A stretch of DNA of 64,000 bases, from the NCBI GenBank assembly GCA_043228905.1, contig JBHGNT010000018.1, positions 6,200,001 to 6,264,000 on the forward strand, read 5' to 3'. This document shows, one piece after another, positions 9,631-21,547 of this stretch. Numbering within the stretch: position 1 is the stretch's first letter; every line of letters begins with the position of its first letter. The position numbers and the translations under genes were made by a program. This stretch comes from Azolla caroliniana. Its lineage: Eukaryota > Polypodiophyta. A model generated the notes under the pieces. The model made no database searches, was not told where the DNA came from, and saw only the letters and a list, made by a program, of their open reading frames with translations.

Positions 9631-11144
9631 CGCTCCACCATCTGAATGCATCTAGCCGAAAATGTCTACTTCAGCATGGCAAAAGAGACGGCAATGTTCT
9701 CACTGTGGGAGAAGCTACAAGCCGTGTATGAGAAAAAGTCCTCATCTTCAAAACTTATTTTGATCAAACAATTGTTCAACATGAAGATGAGAGAGACTGG
9801 TCTAGCTACCTCCCACATCAACACCTTCAGTCGGGTGTTGTCAAAACTCTCCTCACAAGGGATCAACTTCGATGGAGAAGTGAAAGCCCTTGCCCTCCTA
9901 TCAAGCTTGTCGGCGAATTGGGAGGACGTATTCTACACGACGTATGCCAATAGCCGACCAATCCTAAATCTAGATGAGATGGTCGGCCAAGTCCTCAATG
10001 AGGACATTTGGCGAAATTCGATGGGTCTCACCATCGATGAATCGGCAGAAGCCCACCACTCGGCCAAGTCGGTCGACCAATTGGTCGATCAAGAGAACAA
10101 GCCAACAAAGTCCATCGACACCATAGTCGATCCAAAACGAGGGGAAACCAACAATAGTTGAAGTTGAGAATGGGCTGATCAGGTGAATTCCGCACACATT
10201 GCAGAAAAGATGCCCACAATGTTTCTGACTGTTGGTCGATCAAGAGAAAAGAGAGTGGTCGGCAATCCGAGCAGAATCGAGGATGACTGGACTTGGACCA
10301 CTCTCCAGTCGGCAGCCAAATCAATGTTGCCGACACCCGATCAGGAGAAATTCTCTCCTTCGAGGACTCGATGACTAGAGAAATCCTCTACAGTGCCCAA
10401 GATTCACACACGTGGTTACTAGATTCAGGTGCCACATTCCACATGACCCAACATCGAATGGCTTTCAAACTATTCGACTGACGCTAGCGATACAGTTCGA
10501 GTAGGCAACGGGCAGGAATGCAGAATCGCAAGGACCGGAGTCTGGTCTCCATGGGCATGGTAGCCAAAGACGGGTGCCGAACGACTCTAAGTGAGTCGGT
10601 ATGGATGATCAACCAGGGAAATCTCAGAATTGGGAATGGGCATAAGTACAACAACCTATACCCATTGATGGAGATCAATTCAGACGGGGTCGTAAATGTA
10701 GCTAAAAAGTCAAACCCGAACTTATGGCATGGCCAACTCGGCCGTATCTCTCAAGCCGGACTCGATCGACTAATGGCAGTCGGCTACATCCCTAAACTCC
10801 AACCAAAGACGGACTTCTGCGAGCACTGTCAATCTGGGAAACAGACCCGAAGTCCGCACTCTCTCCACTACGAGACGGTATGACAGGCCCTAGAGCTCAT
10901 GCACATAGATATATATGGGCCCATGCCGGAGCGATCACTAGAAGGCTCCCGATAGTTCATCACATTTGTAGATGACTATACACGGAAGATCTGGGCCTAC
11001 TCGATAAGGTCCAAAGACAAAGCACTCGAGCTCTTCATTCGGTGGATATCTGAAGTGGAGAACCGGTTGGGACACGAAGTGAAGACACTCCGATCCGACA
11101 ACGGAGGAGAATATACCTCTACAGCCTTCAAATAGTACACGTGT
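9631..11144 (+). pseudogene. copia-C: gag to integrase fragment
   Basis: Starts in mid-gag right at the end of the copia-A LTR. It encodes gag (9646-10,161), a shifted zinc knuckle region (about 10,190-10,260), protease (WLLDSGATFHMT near 10,420), GAG-pre-integrase (LWHGQLGRISQAGLDRL and CEHCQSGKQ, 10,723-10,850) and the start of integrase (FITFVDDYTRKIWAY near 10,965; RSDNGGEY near 11,095). It stops at about 11,144, where a minus-strand copia piece begins. Several stops and shifts make it non-functional. It is the same family as copia-D (13,259-15,586) in opposite orientation. Confidence 0.8.
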
Positions 11145-12631
11145 ATGAATGTCACGAAGTATTGTGAATGTGACTTCATGTCTACTTGACATACATCGGT
11201 ATGCACAAGTTCCAGTGGTGCATTTCGTCTCATCGGTGGTCTCGATCGGAAAGAGGTTCGGTTCTGCTTGCCGACCAAACAGTCGGCGCACTTCTCAAAA
11301 TGCACATCTTTCACCTCTGGGATGAGGTTGTCATCGGCAAGTTTCCACATTCCTTTTTGGCTCATGGGACACAATCTCTTGTGCCACAGCTCATTGGCAT
11401 TGTCGGATGCAATGTTCAGTTCTTCCTGGCAAATCCGGGCATGCATCAGGTACAGTGTGTTGATCTTCCGGGCTCGGGCCACAATCAGGCTTCCTTTGCA
11501 AAACTTCATGACTCCGTTCTAGATGCTACCCATGTAGCCTTCATCATATAGCCGCCCAACTGATATTAGGTTCAACCGAACCTCCGGAACGTGTCAGACA
11601 TCTATCGACAACATCTTGCACCTGGTAGATATCGTCAACAACACATATTCTATGAAGACAATTCGGCATGCACCTTCATTTCCCATTCGGACAGAACCGT
11701 GATCTCCGGCTCAATACAATGAGAAGCATTTCTGGTCGTGGGTCAGATGGAACGACGCCCTTCCAAAATCTTTCCAAAATCTTCTTTCCAAAATCTTCTT
11801 TAGTTCCAGAATATCGGCACCCCCTTTGGCTTCCGGAAGTGTCGGCTATTCTTCTAGAAGTGCCCTAGATTTCCGCAATAAAAGCAAGTGGGCCTCCCCC
11901 TTGACTTCGACCTCATCCCCAATTTGTCCCGATTATGGGGACTCCGATTCCGGCCTCTTCCTTGGTTATGGTCATCCTCCGTGACCAAGGCCTTCGGATC
12001 GGTTCCACACTCCTGGTCCTTCCGATGAGCTTCTTCATCCGGCAAGCTTGATTTTACCCTTGCCAGGGGCAAATGTTTTCCTTCCAGCTCGGCGTTGCCC
12101 AAAGTGACAACTAGTGTCTCCCAACTATCCGAGAGGGAACCAAACAGGAGCAATGCAAGTACCTAGTCGGCCAGAGGTACTTCCAACGAGGTTGTTTGAT
12201 TTATGAACCCCTGGAAAGCATTCATGTGCTCTGCCATGCTGGATCCGTCCTAGTACTGGAGTCTCACTAACTTTTGGAATACCAAAACCCGATTTACGGC
12301 GTTTTTTTTCTCCAACATGGTACCAATTTTCCCCCAGAGCTCATTTGCCTTATTCTCTTCATTGAAGTTATTGTACAGACTCATGTCGATGAAGCATCTT
12401 ATGTATGTCGTCGTCTTCATATGCATCACCTCCCAAGTCGCGACATCGATCTTGTTCGGCTTCTTGTCTCCAAATTGTACTGGCAGCCAGAGATCTTTAA
12501 CCACTACCGTGTCCCTCATCTTCGACTTCCACACTGGGTAGTTGGAGCCAGTCAGCTTGAACATGCTCCCGAATGATTCTTCCATTTTTATTTCTTTGTT
12601 TGAAGTTTACAACTTCGCTCTGATACCAGAT
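11145..12631 (-). pseudogene. copia-B: gag to GAG-pre-integrase fragment
   Basis: Read on the minus strand, gag begins at 12,585 (MEESFGSMFKLTGSNYPVWK) just inside the PBS, continues at 12,153-11,854 with a zinc knuckle CFYCGNLGHF, then a decayed protease and a GAG-pre-integrase block (ELWHKRLCPMSQKGM and CADCLVGKQNRT, 11,260-11,390). It ends after QYFVTFIHV, fused head-to-head with copia-C. Multiple stops. Gag resembles that of copia-F. Confidence 0.8.
12617..12628 (-). other. Primer-binding site (initiator tRNA-Met) of copia-B
   Basis: The minus strand reads TGGTATCAGAGC three bases inside the 5' LTR. Confidence 0.9.
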
Positions 12632-13018
12632 TGTGAGGAATAGCTCTCGGCAACAACCGAGTCTTAAACTCAAAATGGATATTAAAACACTTACACAGAC
12701 AACAGAGAGGACACAGGATGTTTACGTGGAAAACCCTAATAGGGAAAAACCAAGGGAGCCCACTAACTCCAACTATCACTATAAGGAGAGGATACAATGT
12801 GAGACTCAGAGGCAATGACAATATACAACAATATCTCTACAACCATCGACTCCTTTAAAGTTATTGCCCTAAGTCATATTTATACTTATATGACTTTAGG
12901 ACTATTTACAGATATGGGCATGACAAGCATACTAGAAACATATTTACAAATATGTCCCTGGATCCGTCCGGTCCGGTTCGTCTGATCCGTCCCATCCGGA
13001 GGGACCGAATTCCCAACA
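12632..13018 (-). repeat. 5' LTR of copia-B (387 bp)
   Basis: Reads TGTTGGGAATTCGGTCCCTC to TATTCCTCACA on the minus strand and abuts the PBS. It belongs to the same LTR family as copia-A. Confidence 0.85.
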
Positions 13019-13258
13019 TGTGCTTGGTTTGCCTACATTGGTGTAGTTGACATAGTCTAGGCCTAGTTGATAGAACTTTGTCGGCGTTTGAACTCGTCTG
13101 GTTAAGGGTTTAGGGTTTAGGGTATAGATCGGGTCGGATCCTTTGATCAGCTCTGTTGGTCGATCAACATTTGTTGAACCACTTATATCAGGATTAGCTC
13201 TAGGGGTTATCGTACCGTCTCGTGATGGAGAGAGTGCGAACTTTGGGTCTGTTCCCAT
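13019..13258. other. Junction segment with short telomere-like run
   Basis: About 240 bases of unknown origin lie between the copia-B LTR and copia-D. At 13,102-13,123 it contains GGGTTTAGGGTTTAGGG, plant telomere-type units. No gene seen. Confidence 0.5.
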
Positions 13259-14701
13259 ATCGACAATGCTCGCAAAAGTTCTTCTTTGCTTGGAGTTTCG
13301 GAATGTAGCCGACCGCCATTAGCTAATTGAGTCCGACTGGAGACATATGGCCAAGTCGGCCATGCCATAGGTACGGGTCGGTCTTTTCGGCTACGTTCAT
13401 GGCCCCTTCTGGATTGATCGCCATCATTGGGTACTAGTTATTGTACGTGTGCCCGCTTCTGATTCTTAGATTACCTCAACTGATCATCCATGCCGACTCA
13501 TTGAGAGTCGTATGGTACCCGTCTTCGGCTAACATGCCGATGGAGACTAGACTCCTTTTCAAATCGGGTACATGCCGAACTTGGTGCAACCTGATCATGT
13601 TGCCATTCATTAGCTGGATGGGGACCTCTCCAATCCCTGCGATTATGTACTCCTACCCATTGCCTAGTCGGACTATGCCACTGGCTTCGGCCGAATAGTT
13701 TGAAAACCATTCAATGTTAGGGGTTACATGGAATGTGGCACCGGAATCCAACAACCATGTATTTGCATCTTGCACACTATAGAGGACTTCTCTGATCATC
13801 AAATCCTCTAGGGAGAGGATTTCTCCCGATCGGGTGTCGACAACATTGACTTGGTTACCGACTGGAGAGTGGTTCGAGTCAGATCATGCTCAATTCAGCT
13901 TGCATCTCCGACCACTCTTTTTCCTCTTGATCAACCAACAGTCGTAAATGTTTTGATAGGCTTTTCTGCAATGGGTGCAGAAATCACTTGGTCGGCTATT
14001 TCTTGACTTCGACCGATGTTGGTTTCCCATCGTTTTCGACCAATTGGTGTTGTGACCAGTTATGTCAGCTTTGTCTCTCAATCGGCTGAATTGGTCGAGT
14101 GGTGGGCTTTTGCTGACTCGTCGATGGTGAGTCCCATCGATTTTCTCCTAATATCCTTAGTGAGGGCTTGTCCGGTTGTCTCGTCTGAATTGAGATTTGG
14201 ATAGTTGTTGGCAAATCTCATGCAGAAAACCTCCCAACTCGCCGGCAAGCTCGATAGGAGGGCAAGTGCTTTCACTTCTTTGAAGTTGATTCCTTGGGAG
14301 AAGAGTTCAGACAACACCTAGATGAAGGTGTTGATGTGGGAGGTGGCTGGATTGGTTTCTCTCATCTTCATGTTGAACAATTGTCTGATCAATATCAATT
14401 TCGAAGATGAGGACTTCTTTTCGTACACAACCTGCAACTTCTCCCATAACTAGAATGTTGTTGTCTCCTTGGCCATGTTGAAGTAGACTTTTTCGGCCAA
14501 ATGCATTTAGATGGTGGAGCGCGCAATTTCGTCTATGGATCTCCACTCTTCGGTTGTCATTGAAGCAGGTGTTTCATTGTGTCAAATGGCTTCGACCTGT
14601 CTTTTGATGATAAATACATCCTGCATCATCTCCTTACACAAGGCAAAGTTTTTGCCATCGAACTTTCGGATTTCAACACCTATATCGGATGTTGAAGCCA
14701 T
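13259..14701 (-). pseudogene. copia-D: gag to GAG-pre-integrase fragment
   Basis: On the minus strand gag starts at 14,701 (MASTSDIGVEIRKFDGKNFA), continues through 14,546-14,078 (SQGINF, ALALLSSLPASWE, SMGLTIDESAKAHHS), a zinc knuckle (FCTHCRKAYQNIYDCW, about 13,930-13,980), a protease relic near 13,760 and a GAG-pre-integrase end near 13,260. It is broken by stops and shifts and lacks integrase, RT and RNase H. The gag protein matches copia-C closely. Confidence 0.8.
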
Positions 14702-14786
14702 GTTCTTTTTGAGAAATGAGATTTTTATTGACCTTGTCTTTTATTTCAGGTTTCTTTGTTGTTTTGTTGCCGTTGAACAACAAGTC

Positions 14787-14798
14787 GCTCTGATACCA
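14787..14798 (-). other. Primer-binding site (initiator tRNA-Met) of copia-D
   Basis: The minus strand reads TGGTATCAGAGC five bases inside the proposed LTR end. Confidence 0.85.
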
Positions 14799-14803
14799 CT
14801 TCA

Positions 14804-15586
14804 TGGAACGGTGTACAATACGTATGCGGAAATATGTGAGGACTTGTAGGTTATGTGCACAACAAACAACAAGGATATGCAACAGGGAAGAAAACAGTAA
14901 ATCAACACACAGATAGAGCTTCAATGGAGGTTCTCATTATTCTGTAACTCTCTCTCTACAAGACTCAAGATACAAGATTAGGTTAGTTACAATGTTAGGG
15001 TTGAGCTTATATACTCAAGCCCTAGCTTCAAGACGTGTTCACACTAGGATACATGGCGAAAGGAGTCCGCCTTTTATGCCAACAATTATGAAGGGGTTTG
15101 ACAATATTAAGTCCAAAATGACGACTTTGCATGCCAAAAACACTAGATTACAGAAGATATTCCCTTTAACAAATATTGTGTACAAGATTTTGGGGTAAAA
15201 GGTTACGACAATGGTATTTTCCAAAAGTAAAACAAGAACTTAGAACCCTAATATTCATGAAGAAGAAGAAAATAAATTCCTAAGACCTCAAGTACGTTGA
15301 GGAGAAGAAGATGATGATGATGATGATGAAGAAGAAAAGAATAAACAAAGAAAATAAGTTCAAGACTAGAGCTTCAAGGGGAGATCCTCAAGTTTCAGTG
15401 CAACGTCCCAACGAACGATGGCCACGTCGCCTCTTGTCAATGTTGGTTTTGCACGGCCTCTTGATTCGCAACCCTACCTCTCTCTTTGAATTTTGACAAC
15501 AATTCCACGTCTCTTCTTAGCATGCACCATGCTTTTTCTTTCCATTTGCATGAACTCTTTTTTCCTTTTGGCACCTGATGCTAACA
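14804..15586 (-). repeat. Probable 5' LTR of copia-D (about 783 bp)
   Basis: The inner end (CCGTTCCA) is fixed by the PBS. The outer end TGTTAGCATCAGG at 15,586 is chosen because it is the first convincing TGTTA start; no second LTR is available to prove it. The region holds (ATG)n near 15,309-15,329. Confidence 0.5.
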
Positions 15587-15592
15587 AAAAAC

Positions 15593-15640
15593 TTTGACCT
15601 CCGACTCATAGTACAAGCTTTTACCAATTGAGCTAAGCCT
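15593..15640 (-). repeat. tRNA-like relic, possibly a SINE head
   Basis: The minus strand reads GGCTTAGCTCAATTGGTAA, a good tRNA 5' half with an A-box. The expected B-box position (GGAGGTCAAAG) is degenerate, so it is not a tRNA gene. Confidence 0.4.
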
Positions 15641-16190
15641 TTTAGTTGTATTCAACTCCAACTCACAATATGTCTTTCCTACCAAACCTCGATCTATCAT
15701 TCAACTTTTTTAATATTCCTAGTTTAATTTAAATCCTCCTATGCATTTCCCACATCACGACAACGTGACTGAGTTGGAAAGCGTGACCAAGAGCATGAGC
15801 TTGAGCTTGAAAGTGAGGGAGTGAACGAGTGAGTTAGAGAGATCGAGAGAGAGAGATACCACAAAATGACAATCGAATAAACAAATAACATCAATGAGAG
15901 AGGCTTTATATATATAGCCATTGCAAGGCATCATTATGTGATGCTACGAAAAACATTGCTCTACAATGCACATGGAAAATGTGTTGCCTCTTCCACGTCA
16001 CCAATTGCATCACACAACATTGGTAATTAAGCAATGCAACTAGCAACGACCATAACGACGTTTGTTTCACATCGTTATGGCCTTGTTCTACAATAATGAT
16101 TTCATATTCCTCTTAGAGCTCATAGAGAATTCACAAGGTCAACTTCCACTCATTTCCATGCTTCATATGAATAATGTTGTAGACACCACA
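15641..16190. other. Intergenic, nothing recognised
   Basis: Low-complexity GA-rich DNA near 15,815-15,860 and a TATATATA run near 15,910, otherwise no coding or repeat signature that I can name. Confidence 0.4.
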
Positions 16191-16745
16191 TGTTGGGAAA
16201 CAGGTCCCTCCAGATGGGAAGAGAACGAACCGAGTCGGATGGAGTAAATAAGTATTTCAGCTAAGGCCGAGATCAAAATTGAAACCGAGATCGGGAGACC
16301 ATATATGTAAATAGTCTAAATGTGCCCCTTGTGGGCTATGTATGTAAATAGCCAGAAAGTTGAAAATGTATAAATACAACTAGGGAAAACTTTAAAGCGA
16401 GGAGAAAAACATAAATGTAATAAGTTGCTGAGAAGGTAGTTGCCTCCGTAACTGTGAAAGGAAGAGAATGTAAGAGTTAGTAACTCCATAGTCGTCTGTC
16501 CGATGAAGAAGAACTCAAGGTCATTGTCGTTGAGATTCTTATTGTACTACTTCTCTATCATAGTGATTCTGTTTCTCGGGATTTGTGGACCCTGTGGTTT
16601 TTTCCTTTCGGTTTTTCCATGTAAAACATCGTGTGTCTCTATACTTATCTTTCTGCTTTCTAGTTTAGCTGACTGTGTACTATCTATACCGACTCTTTGC
16701 ACCCGAACATTCGAAGTAGAACCGGTTGCCATCTTGTTTGCAAGC
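16191..16745 (+). repeat. Solo LTR of the copia-A/B family
   Basis: Starts TGTTGGGAAACAGGTCCCTCC, keeps the GGTTTTTTCC...TTTTCCATGTAAA block and ends about GTTTGCAAGCA. No internal region follows. The flanks CCACA and GTTAA do not match, so either the end is misplaced or the TSD has decayed. Confidence 0.7.
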
Positions 16746-17333
16746 AGTTAAAAAGCTTCTAGAAAAATGTAAAGGATATATATTGTTCATGGTTCAATGA
16801 TTTAGTTAAGGTAATTGATACAAATGGACAAAGTTTCAACTTCTTAAAATGCAAGATGAGTGTGTCATGACAAGATGTTTGGAATGATAAATGAAGCATT
16901 TTTCGAGATTCTTGCGTACGTAAAATTGAAAGACCTTGAACTCACGCTTAGAATGCTGGCATATAATTGTGAATAACCTTGAATTGTAACAACTAAATGT
17001 AGAAATTGTTGTGGCTCAAAATGAATAGCCAAGGTTAGAAAACTAGTAATTAGGATTTAGGGGATGTGAAGCAAATATTGGGAGCATATTAGTAGGCATA
17101 AGTAAAAAAAAATGTAAAATATTTTATTTGAAGGAGAATTTATTAAAAAAACACAAAACAATGATCCCTTCTCATTTGGATGCCTCTTGACCTTGAGAGC
17201 CTCGTAACCTTCATGCATTATTGTAGAATACTTAACATGTAATACTCGTTGAATACGCATGCTAAGTATTCTAAAAGTATTTTACCTTTTTTCAAATACT
17301 TAGAATATTCTATAGATAAAATATTTTAAATAC
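16746..17333. other. AT-rich spacer, nothing recognised
   Basis: No open frame of interest. Repeated AAATACTTAGAATA-like words occur near 17,230-17,330 but no unit structure is clear. Confidence 0.35.
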
Positions 17334-17529
17334 TGTGAAATGCACATAAGAGATCAAAACCAGCCTAGTTAGCTTCTTACTTCTTACTCAATTTAAATTT
17401 CATACAAAGGTACCCATTTGGGTTGGCTTAGCCAAAAAGGGTGTGCTAAAAGGGTGGGTCGACTTAGGTACATGCATCCTAAAAAGGGTATATGCTAAAA
17501 GGGTGGCACAAAGGAACACATGCACACCA
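17334..17529 (-). repeat. 3' LTR of an outer short-LTR element
   Basis: This segment is about 75-85% alike to 24,347-24,495 in the same orientation, with an extra 50 bases of internal repeat (AAAAGGGTGNGCTAAAAGGGTGG). On the minus strand it is preceded by CTCAGGGGGGAAATT, a convincing polypurine tract (about 17,530-17,543). Confidence 0.6.
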
Positions 17530-17595
17530 AATTTCCCCCCTGAGAGAAACAAGACACCAAGGAGCAGCAACAGGGAACAAGAACATGAGCAATAG

Positions 17596-18050
17596 TATTA
17601 TAGATCTAGGTACTAAAGTAAGCTTAAGATAAGGATAAAGTAATGATAGATAGAAAGGAGAAAGAGAAAGAAGGGTGCCGATCCACCCGACCACCCCCGA
17701 GCGAAGGGATCGAGACGGACTCGAGCCTCGATCGGCGTCCCATACCACTGTCGTGGCGTCGAGTCGTACCTGGTGCTGGCGCGCTCGCTACAAGAGTTGA
17801 CCCACCACAAGAGCAGAGTCTCGATGTAGTCAAAAGATGATCAAATGAGGGTAGCTAGGCCTCTTATTTATAGCGATACCCAAGGCCCCCAGGCAAGTTC
17901 ACACTTGACCTAATGGGTTGTCTCAATCCCGAGGATTAAAAGTAATCCTCCCCTTCTTTACACTCTCGTTTAACCCTCACACTTATCCACGTGTATAGAA
18001 TACTACGGTAAATTCTCACCACGGGATATTATATGGTCATGCCCGTAACA
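17596..18050 (-). repeat. 3' LTR of gypsy-1 (455 bp)
   Basis: Minus strand starts TGTTACGGGCATGACCATA and ends TAGATCTATAATA. It matches the 458-bp LTR at 32,668-33,125. It contains a TATAAATAAG motif (minus strand, near 17,870) likely to be its TATA box. Confidence 0.9.
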
Positions 18051-18066
18051 TACTCCCCCTCTTTAA
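18051..18066 (-). other. Polypurine tract of gypsy-1
   Basis: The minus strand reads TTTTAAAGAGGGGGAGTA immediately before the LTR TG. Confidence 0.8.
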
Positions 18067-21000
18067 AACATTGCACTCTTGCAATGGAAAGTTAGGGAAG
18101 TTAGTTCTAAGAGTATTTTCGCGTTCCCATGTGGCATCTTTTATTGATTTATCCATCCATTTTATTTTAAATTCTCAGATTTCTTTTGTATGTAATTTTT
18201 TTGTTTTAACATCGAGAATTATTTCTGGTACATGTGGTTTAGAAGATAATTCTTCAGAAGTAACCAGAGTTTCAGTTGTGACTGTATTGTCGCCAGAACC
18301 TAGAAGTTCTTTTAGACGACTCACATGAAAGACTGGATGAATTCCAACACCATCGAGAAGAGCGAGACGATAGGCTAATGACCCAATGCGTTTGAGGACT
18401 GTAAAAGGTCCACAAAACCGTGGGGCTAACTTAGCGCACTTACCCGTAGACAATGTCTTAGAATTGTGAGGTACACGTAAAAATACCTTCTGTCCAGGGT
18501 TGAATACACGAGGTTGCCTATGATGATCAGCATAAAAACGCGCTCTATCTTGAGCTGTTTTTATATTATCTCGTGCAATATGCAACATATCTTGCATATC
18601 CCGAAGAAAGTTTTGCGTACTTCGCAACTCATCATGATGTATATTAACATCAATCGGGGCTCATGGCTGAAAACCATACATCAACATAAAAGGACTATAT
18701 CCCGTCGACGTATGCTTGGAGCTGTTATAAGCAAACTCCAAAATTGGGAGATAACATTCCCATTTTGTTGGTTTTGCACCAACGTATGCTCAAAGCATGT
18801 CCTCAATAATTTGATTTACTCGTTCTGTCTGTCCATCGGATTGAGGATGATCCGTGGAGCTCATGCTCAACGTAGTTTCTAACTTCTTAAAGACTTGCGT
18901 CTAGAAGTCACTAATAAACTTTGGATCTCGATCACTCACGATATCCATCGACAACCCATAAAAACAAAATAATTCGTCAACAAATTGGTAAGCCAATTCA
19001 GGAGCTGTTACCGTGGTTTTAGTAGCAATAAATCTGGCCATTTTAGTTAGTTGATCAACGACAACCCAGATGGCATCATGACCTTTTTGGGTGCGAGGAA
19101 GGCTAACAATAAAATCCATGGATATACTTTCCCACTTATTATTGGGAATGTCCAAGGGATGTAAAAGTCCTACGGCTTTAAGTCGCTCGGCTTTGTTAAC
19201 CTAACATTGGTGACATTTAGTCACATAGCTACGTATGTCAGGACGCATCTTAGGCCAATAAAATTGAGTGGAGATGAGAACGAGTGTACGATGTATTCCA
19301 GGGTGCCCTGTTGAGGGTGCATCATGGCATTCAAAAAGAATCCTCTTTTTGAACTCAGGTAAATCTGGAACACAAACCTTCCCATTACGGTAGAGCAAAC
19401 CGTTAGCAATGTGGAAGTATTCCTTCAAGGATGTGGTGGTGTCTGTTCCAGACTCAACTCTTGCCCAGTATTTTGCGAAATAACAGTCATCAAGATACTT
19501 TCCTCGAAGGTGATCATAAAGATCTGATGATATTTCAGCGAAGCTAAGCGTGTTAACTTCACGGATGCGACTTAGTGCATCAGCGACAGTGTTCATGGAA
19601 CCTTTACGATATCGTATGGAAAAATCAAAGTCCTGGATGAGATCATCCCATCGTGCCTTACGACCTTTCAGGTCTTGTTGGTCACAAAAATATTTCAAGG
19701 ACTCGTGGTCCGTTGTTACCACAAAGCGATTTCCATAAAGATAATGGCGCCATGTTTTGAGCGCATGTATAATTGCAAATAATTCCTTTTCTTACTCTCG
19801 AATGCTATTGGTTTACCATCTTGATACAAGACAGCACCTATAGCATAATCGCTGGCATCGGTTTCAACCTCAAAAGGTTTTGAAGGATTAGGTAAAAGAA
19901 GTGAAGGAGCCTTGCAAACCAGGTCCTTGAGTTCCTTAAAGGCGAGGTCTAGTGTACCATTCCACACAATAGGTTTTGTAGACTTACGCGTTTGACCTTT
20001 TAAAAGATCAGTAAACGGTGTCGTCAATTGGGAGTAATTACGAAGAGACTTTCGCAAAAACCCGACAAAACCAAGGAATGATCGAACTTCTCGAATATTC
20101 CGAAGAGTGGGCCAAAGCTTGATTTTCTCAATGCGAGAAGGATCAATTTCAACTCCTCGTTCGGTTATGAGATGTCCAAGATAAGTAATTGATTTCTTGA
20201 AGAACTCACATTTTGAGATCTTCGCATAAAACTGTTTGTCACGCAATGTTTGTAAAACAAAGCGGACATGTCTAGCATGTTCTTGTAATGTACGGCTATA
20301 AACTAAAATATCATCCAAGAAAATAACGACAAATTTTCCAAGTTGTTCTCGGAAAATGTCATTCATTTCTTGTTGAAATGTAGCCGGAGCATTGGTCAAA
20401 CCAAAAGGCATAACCAAAAACTCGTAATGGCCATAGCGCGTACGAAATGTCGTTTTAGGAACATCATCCTCACTTATTCGTATTTGATGGTAGCCAGTAC
20501 GGAGATCAAGTTTCGTAAAATACCGAGCTCCCTGGAGACGGTCAATTAGATCGTCAACCCGGGGCAATGGGTACGAATTCTTGATCGTCACTTTATTCAA
20601 GCGTCGGTAATTAATACACATACGCCATGTGCCCTCTTTCTTTTTTACCAAGAGAACTGGTGCACCCCATGGAGATTTCCTTTAACGTATATAACCCATT
20701 CGTAAATAGTCCTTGAGTTGCTTAGATACCTCATCTTCTTCAGATCGACTTAAGCAATACGGAGGTATACTTATTGGTGCAACACCAGGTACAATATCTA
20801 TACGATGGTCTATATTACGTTTAGGAGGTAACCCATCAGGTAGTTCACTTGGAAAAACATCATGAAAATCATTTACGATTTCATCAAGTTGTTGTTGTTC
20901 AAAATATGTTAATTGAACCAGGACATTATCGATATTGTAAATGTGAATGTCCGGATCAAGTACACAATAAAATAATGTAGAACAAGACAACTCAGATATT

Positions 21001-21545
21001 GATGGACACGAGGAAACAATCGAGAGGGATTGTTTTTTTACACATTGAATAAAATGCATACAATCGTTCAGTACAAAAGAAATGGAATGACGAACCCAAT
21101 CAATAAATAAAGAAGAGTTTTTATTATAAAACCAGGGATAACCCAGTATTACATCGGTGGTACAAAGATTCATTACATGGAAGTCTACTTCCTCTATATA
21201 AGTATCAATAGAAATTCCTAATGAATGAATCGCCCCGTTGATGTATTGTACTCTTCCATCAGCCAAGTGCACCGTGTAGGTGTGATCACTTACGGTTGGA
21301 TTCCCCATATCTGAACCAAACGATCATTCACAAAATTGTGTGAGCTTCCCGAATCAAATAAAAATTGTACGAGAGATCCATTGATATACCCGTTTGCACG
21401 TAGTAAATCATTGGGACCCAATACATAGTGAGGGAAAGAACATTGACAATTACTTAAATGATGTGTATAGACCTGAAGGACATTAGGAATCTGACCTTTA
21501 TGGTCTGCAGCTTTAGCTTTGTTGTCGTGCTCTTTCCGTTGGAGC
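18067..21545 (-). pseudogene. gypsy-1 pol: protease, RT, RNase H, integrase, chromodomain (few lesions)
   Basis: Read on the minus strand: aspartic protease (FLFDSGSSHNFVN near 21,350, then 21,308-20,682); reverse transcriptase (20,651-19,716) with [32 protein letters not shown] and [11 protein letters not shown]; RNase H ([16 protein letters not shown] near 19,850; TTDHESLKYFCDQQDLKGR near 19,690); integrase zinc domain (HDAPSTGHPGIHRT...CHQC, 19,330-19,205); integrase core (DFIVSLPRTQKGHDAIWVVV, 19,115 on; DRDPKFISDF; HPQSDGQTERVNQ); and a C-terminal chromodomain-like block (IKWMDKSIKDATWERE, about 18,110-18,170). This makes it a chromovirus. Lesions are few: in-frame stops near 20,680, 19,200, 18,900 and 18,660 and a shift near 19,790. 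Confidence 0.9.
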
Positions 21546-21547
21546 TT

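Noticed and set aside
13102-13123. True telomere or subtelomere
   Set aside because: Only about two TTTAGGG units are present, between copia fragments; too short for a telomeric array.
16186-16750. Target duplication around the solo LTR at 16,191
   Set aside because: The candidate 5-mers (CCACA, GTTAA) do not match under any end I tried.
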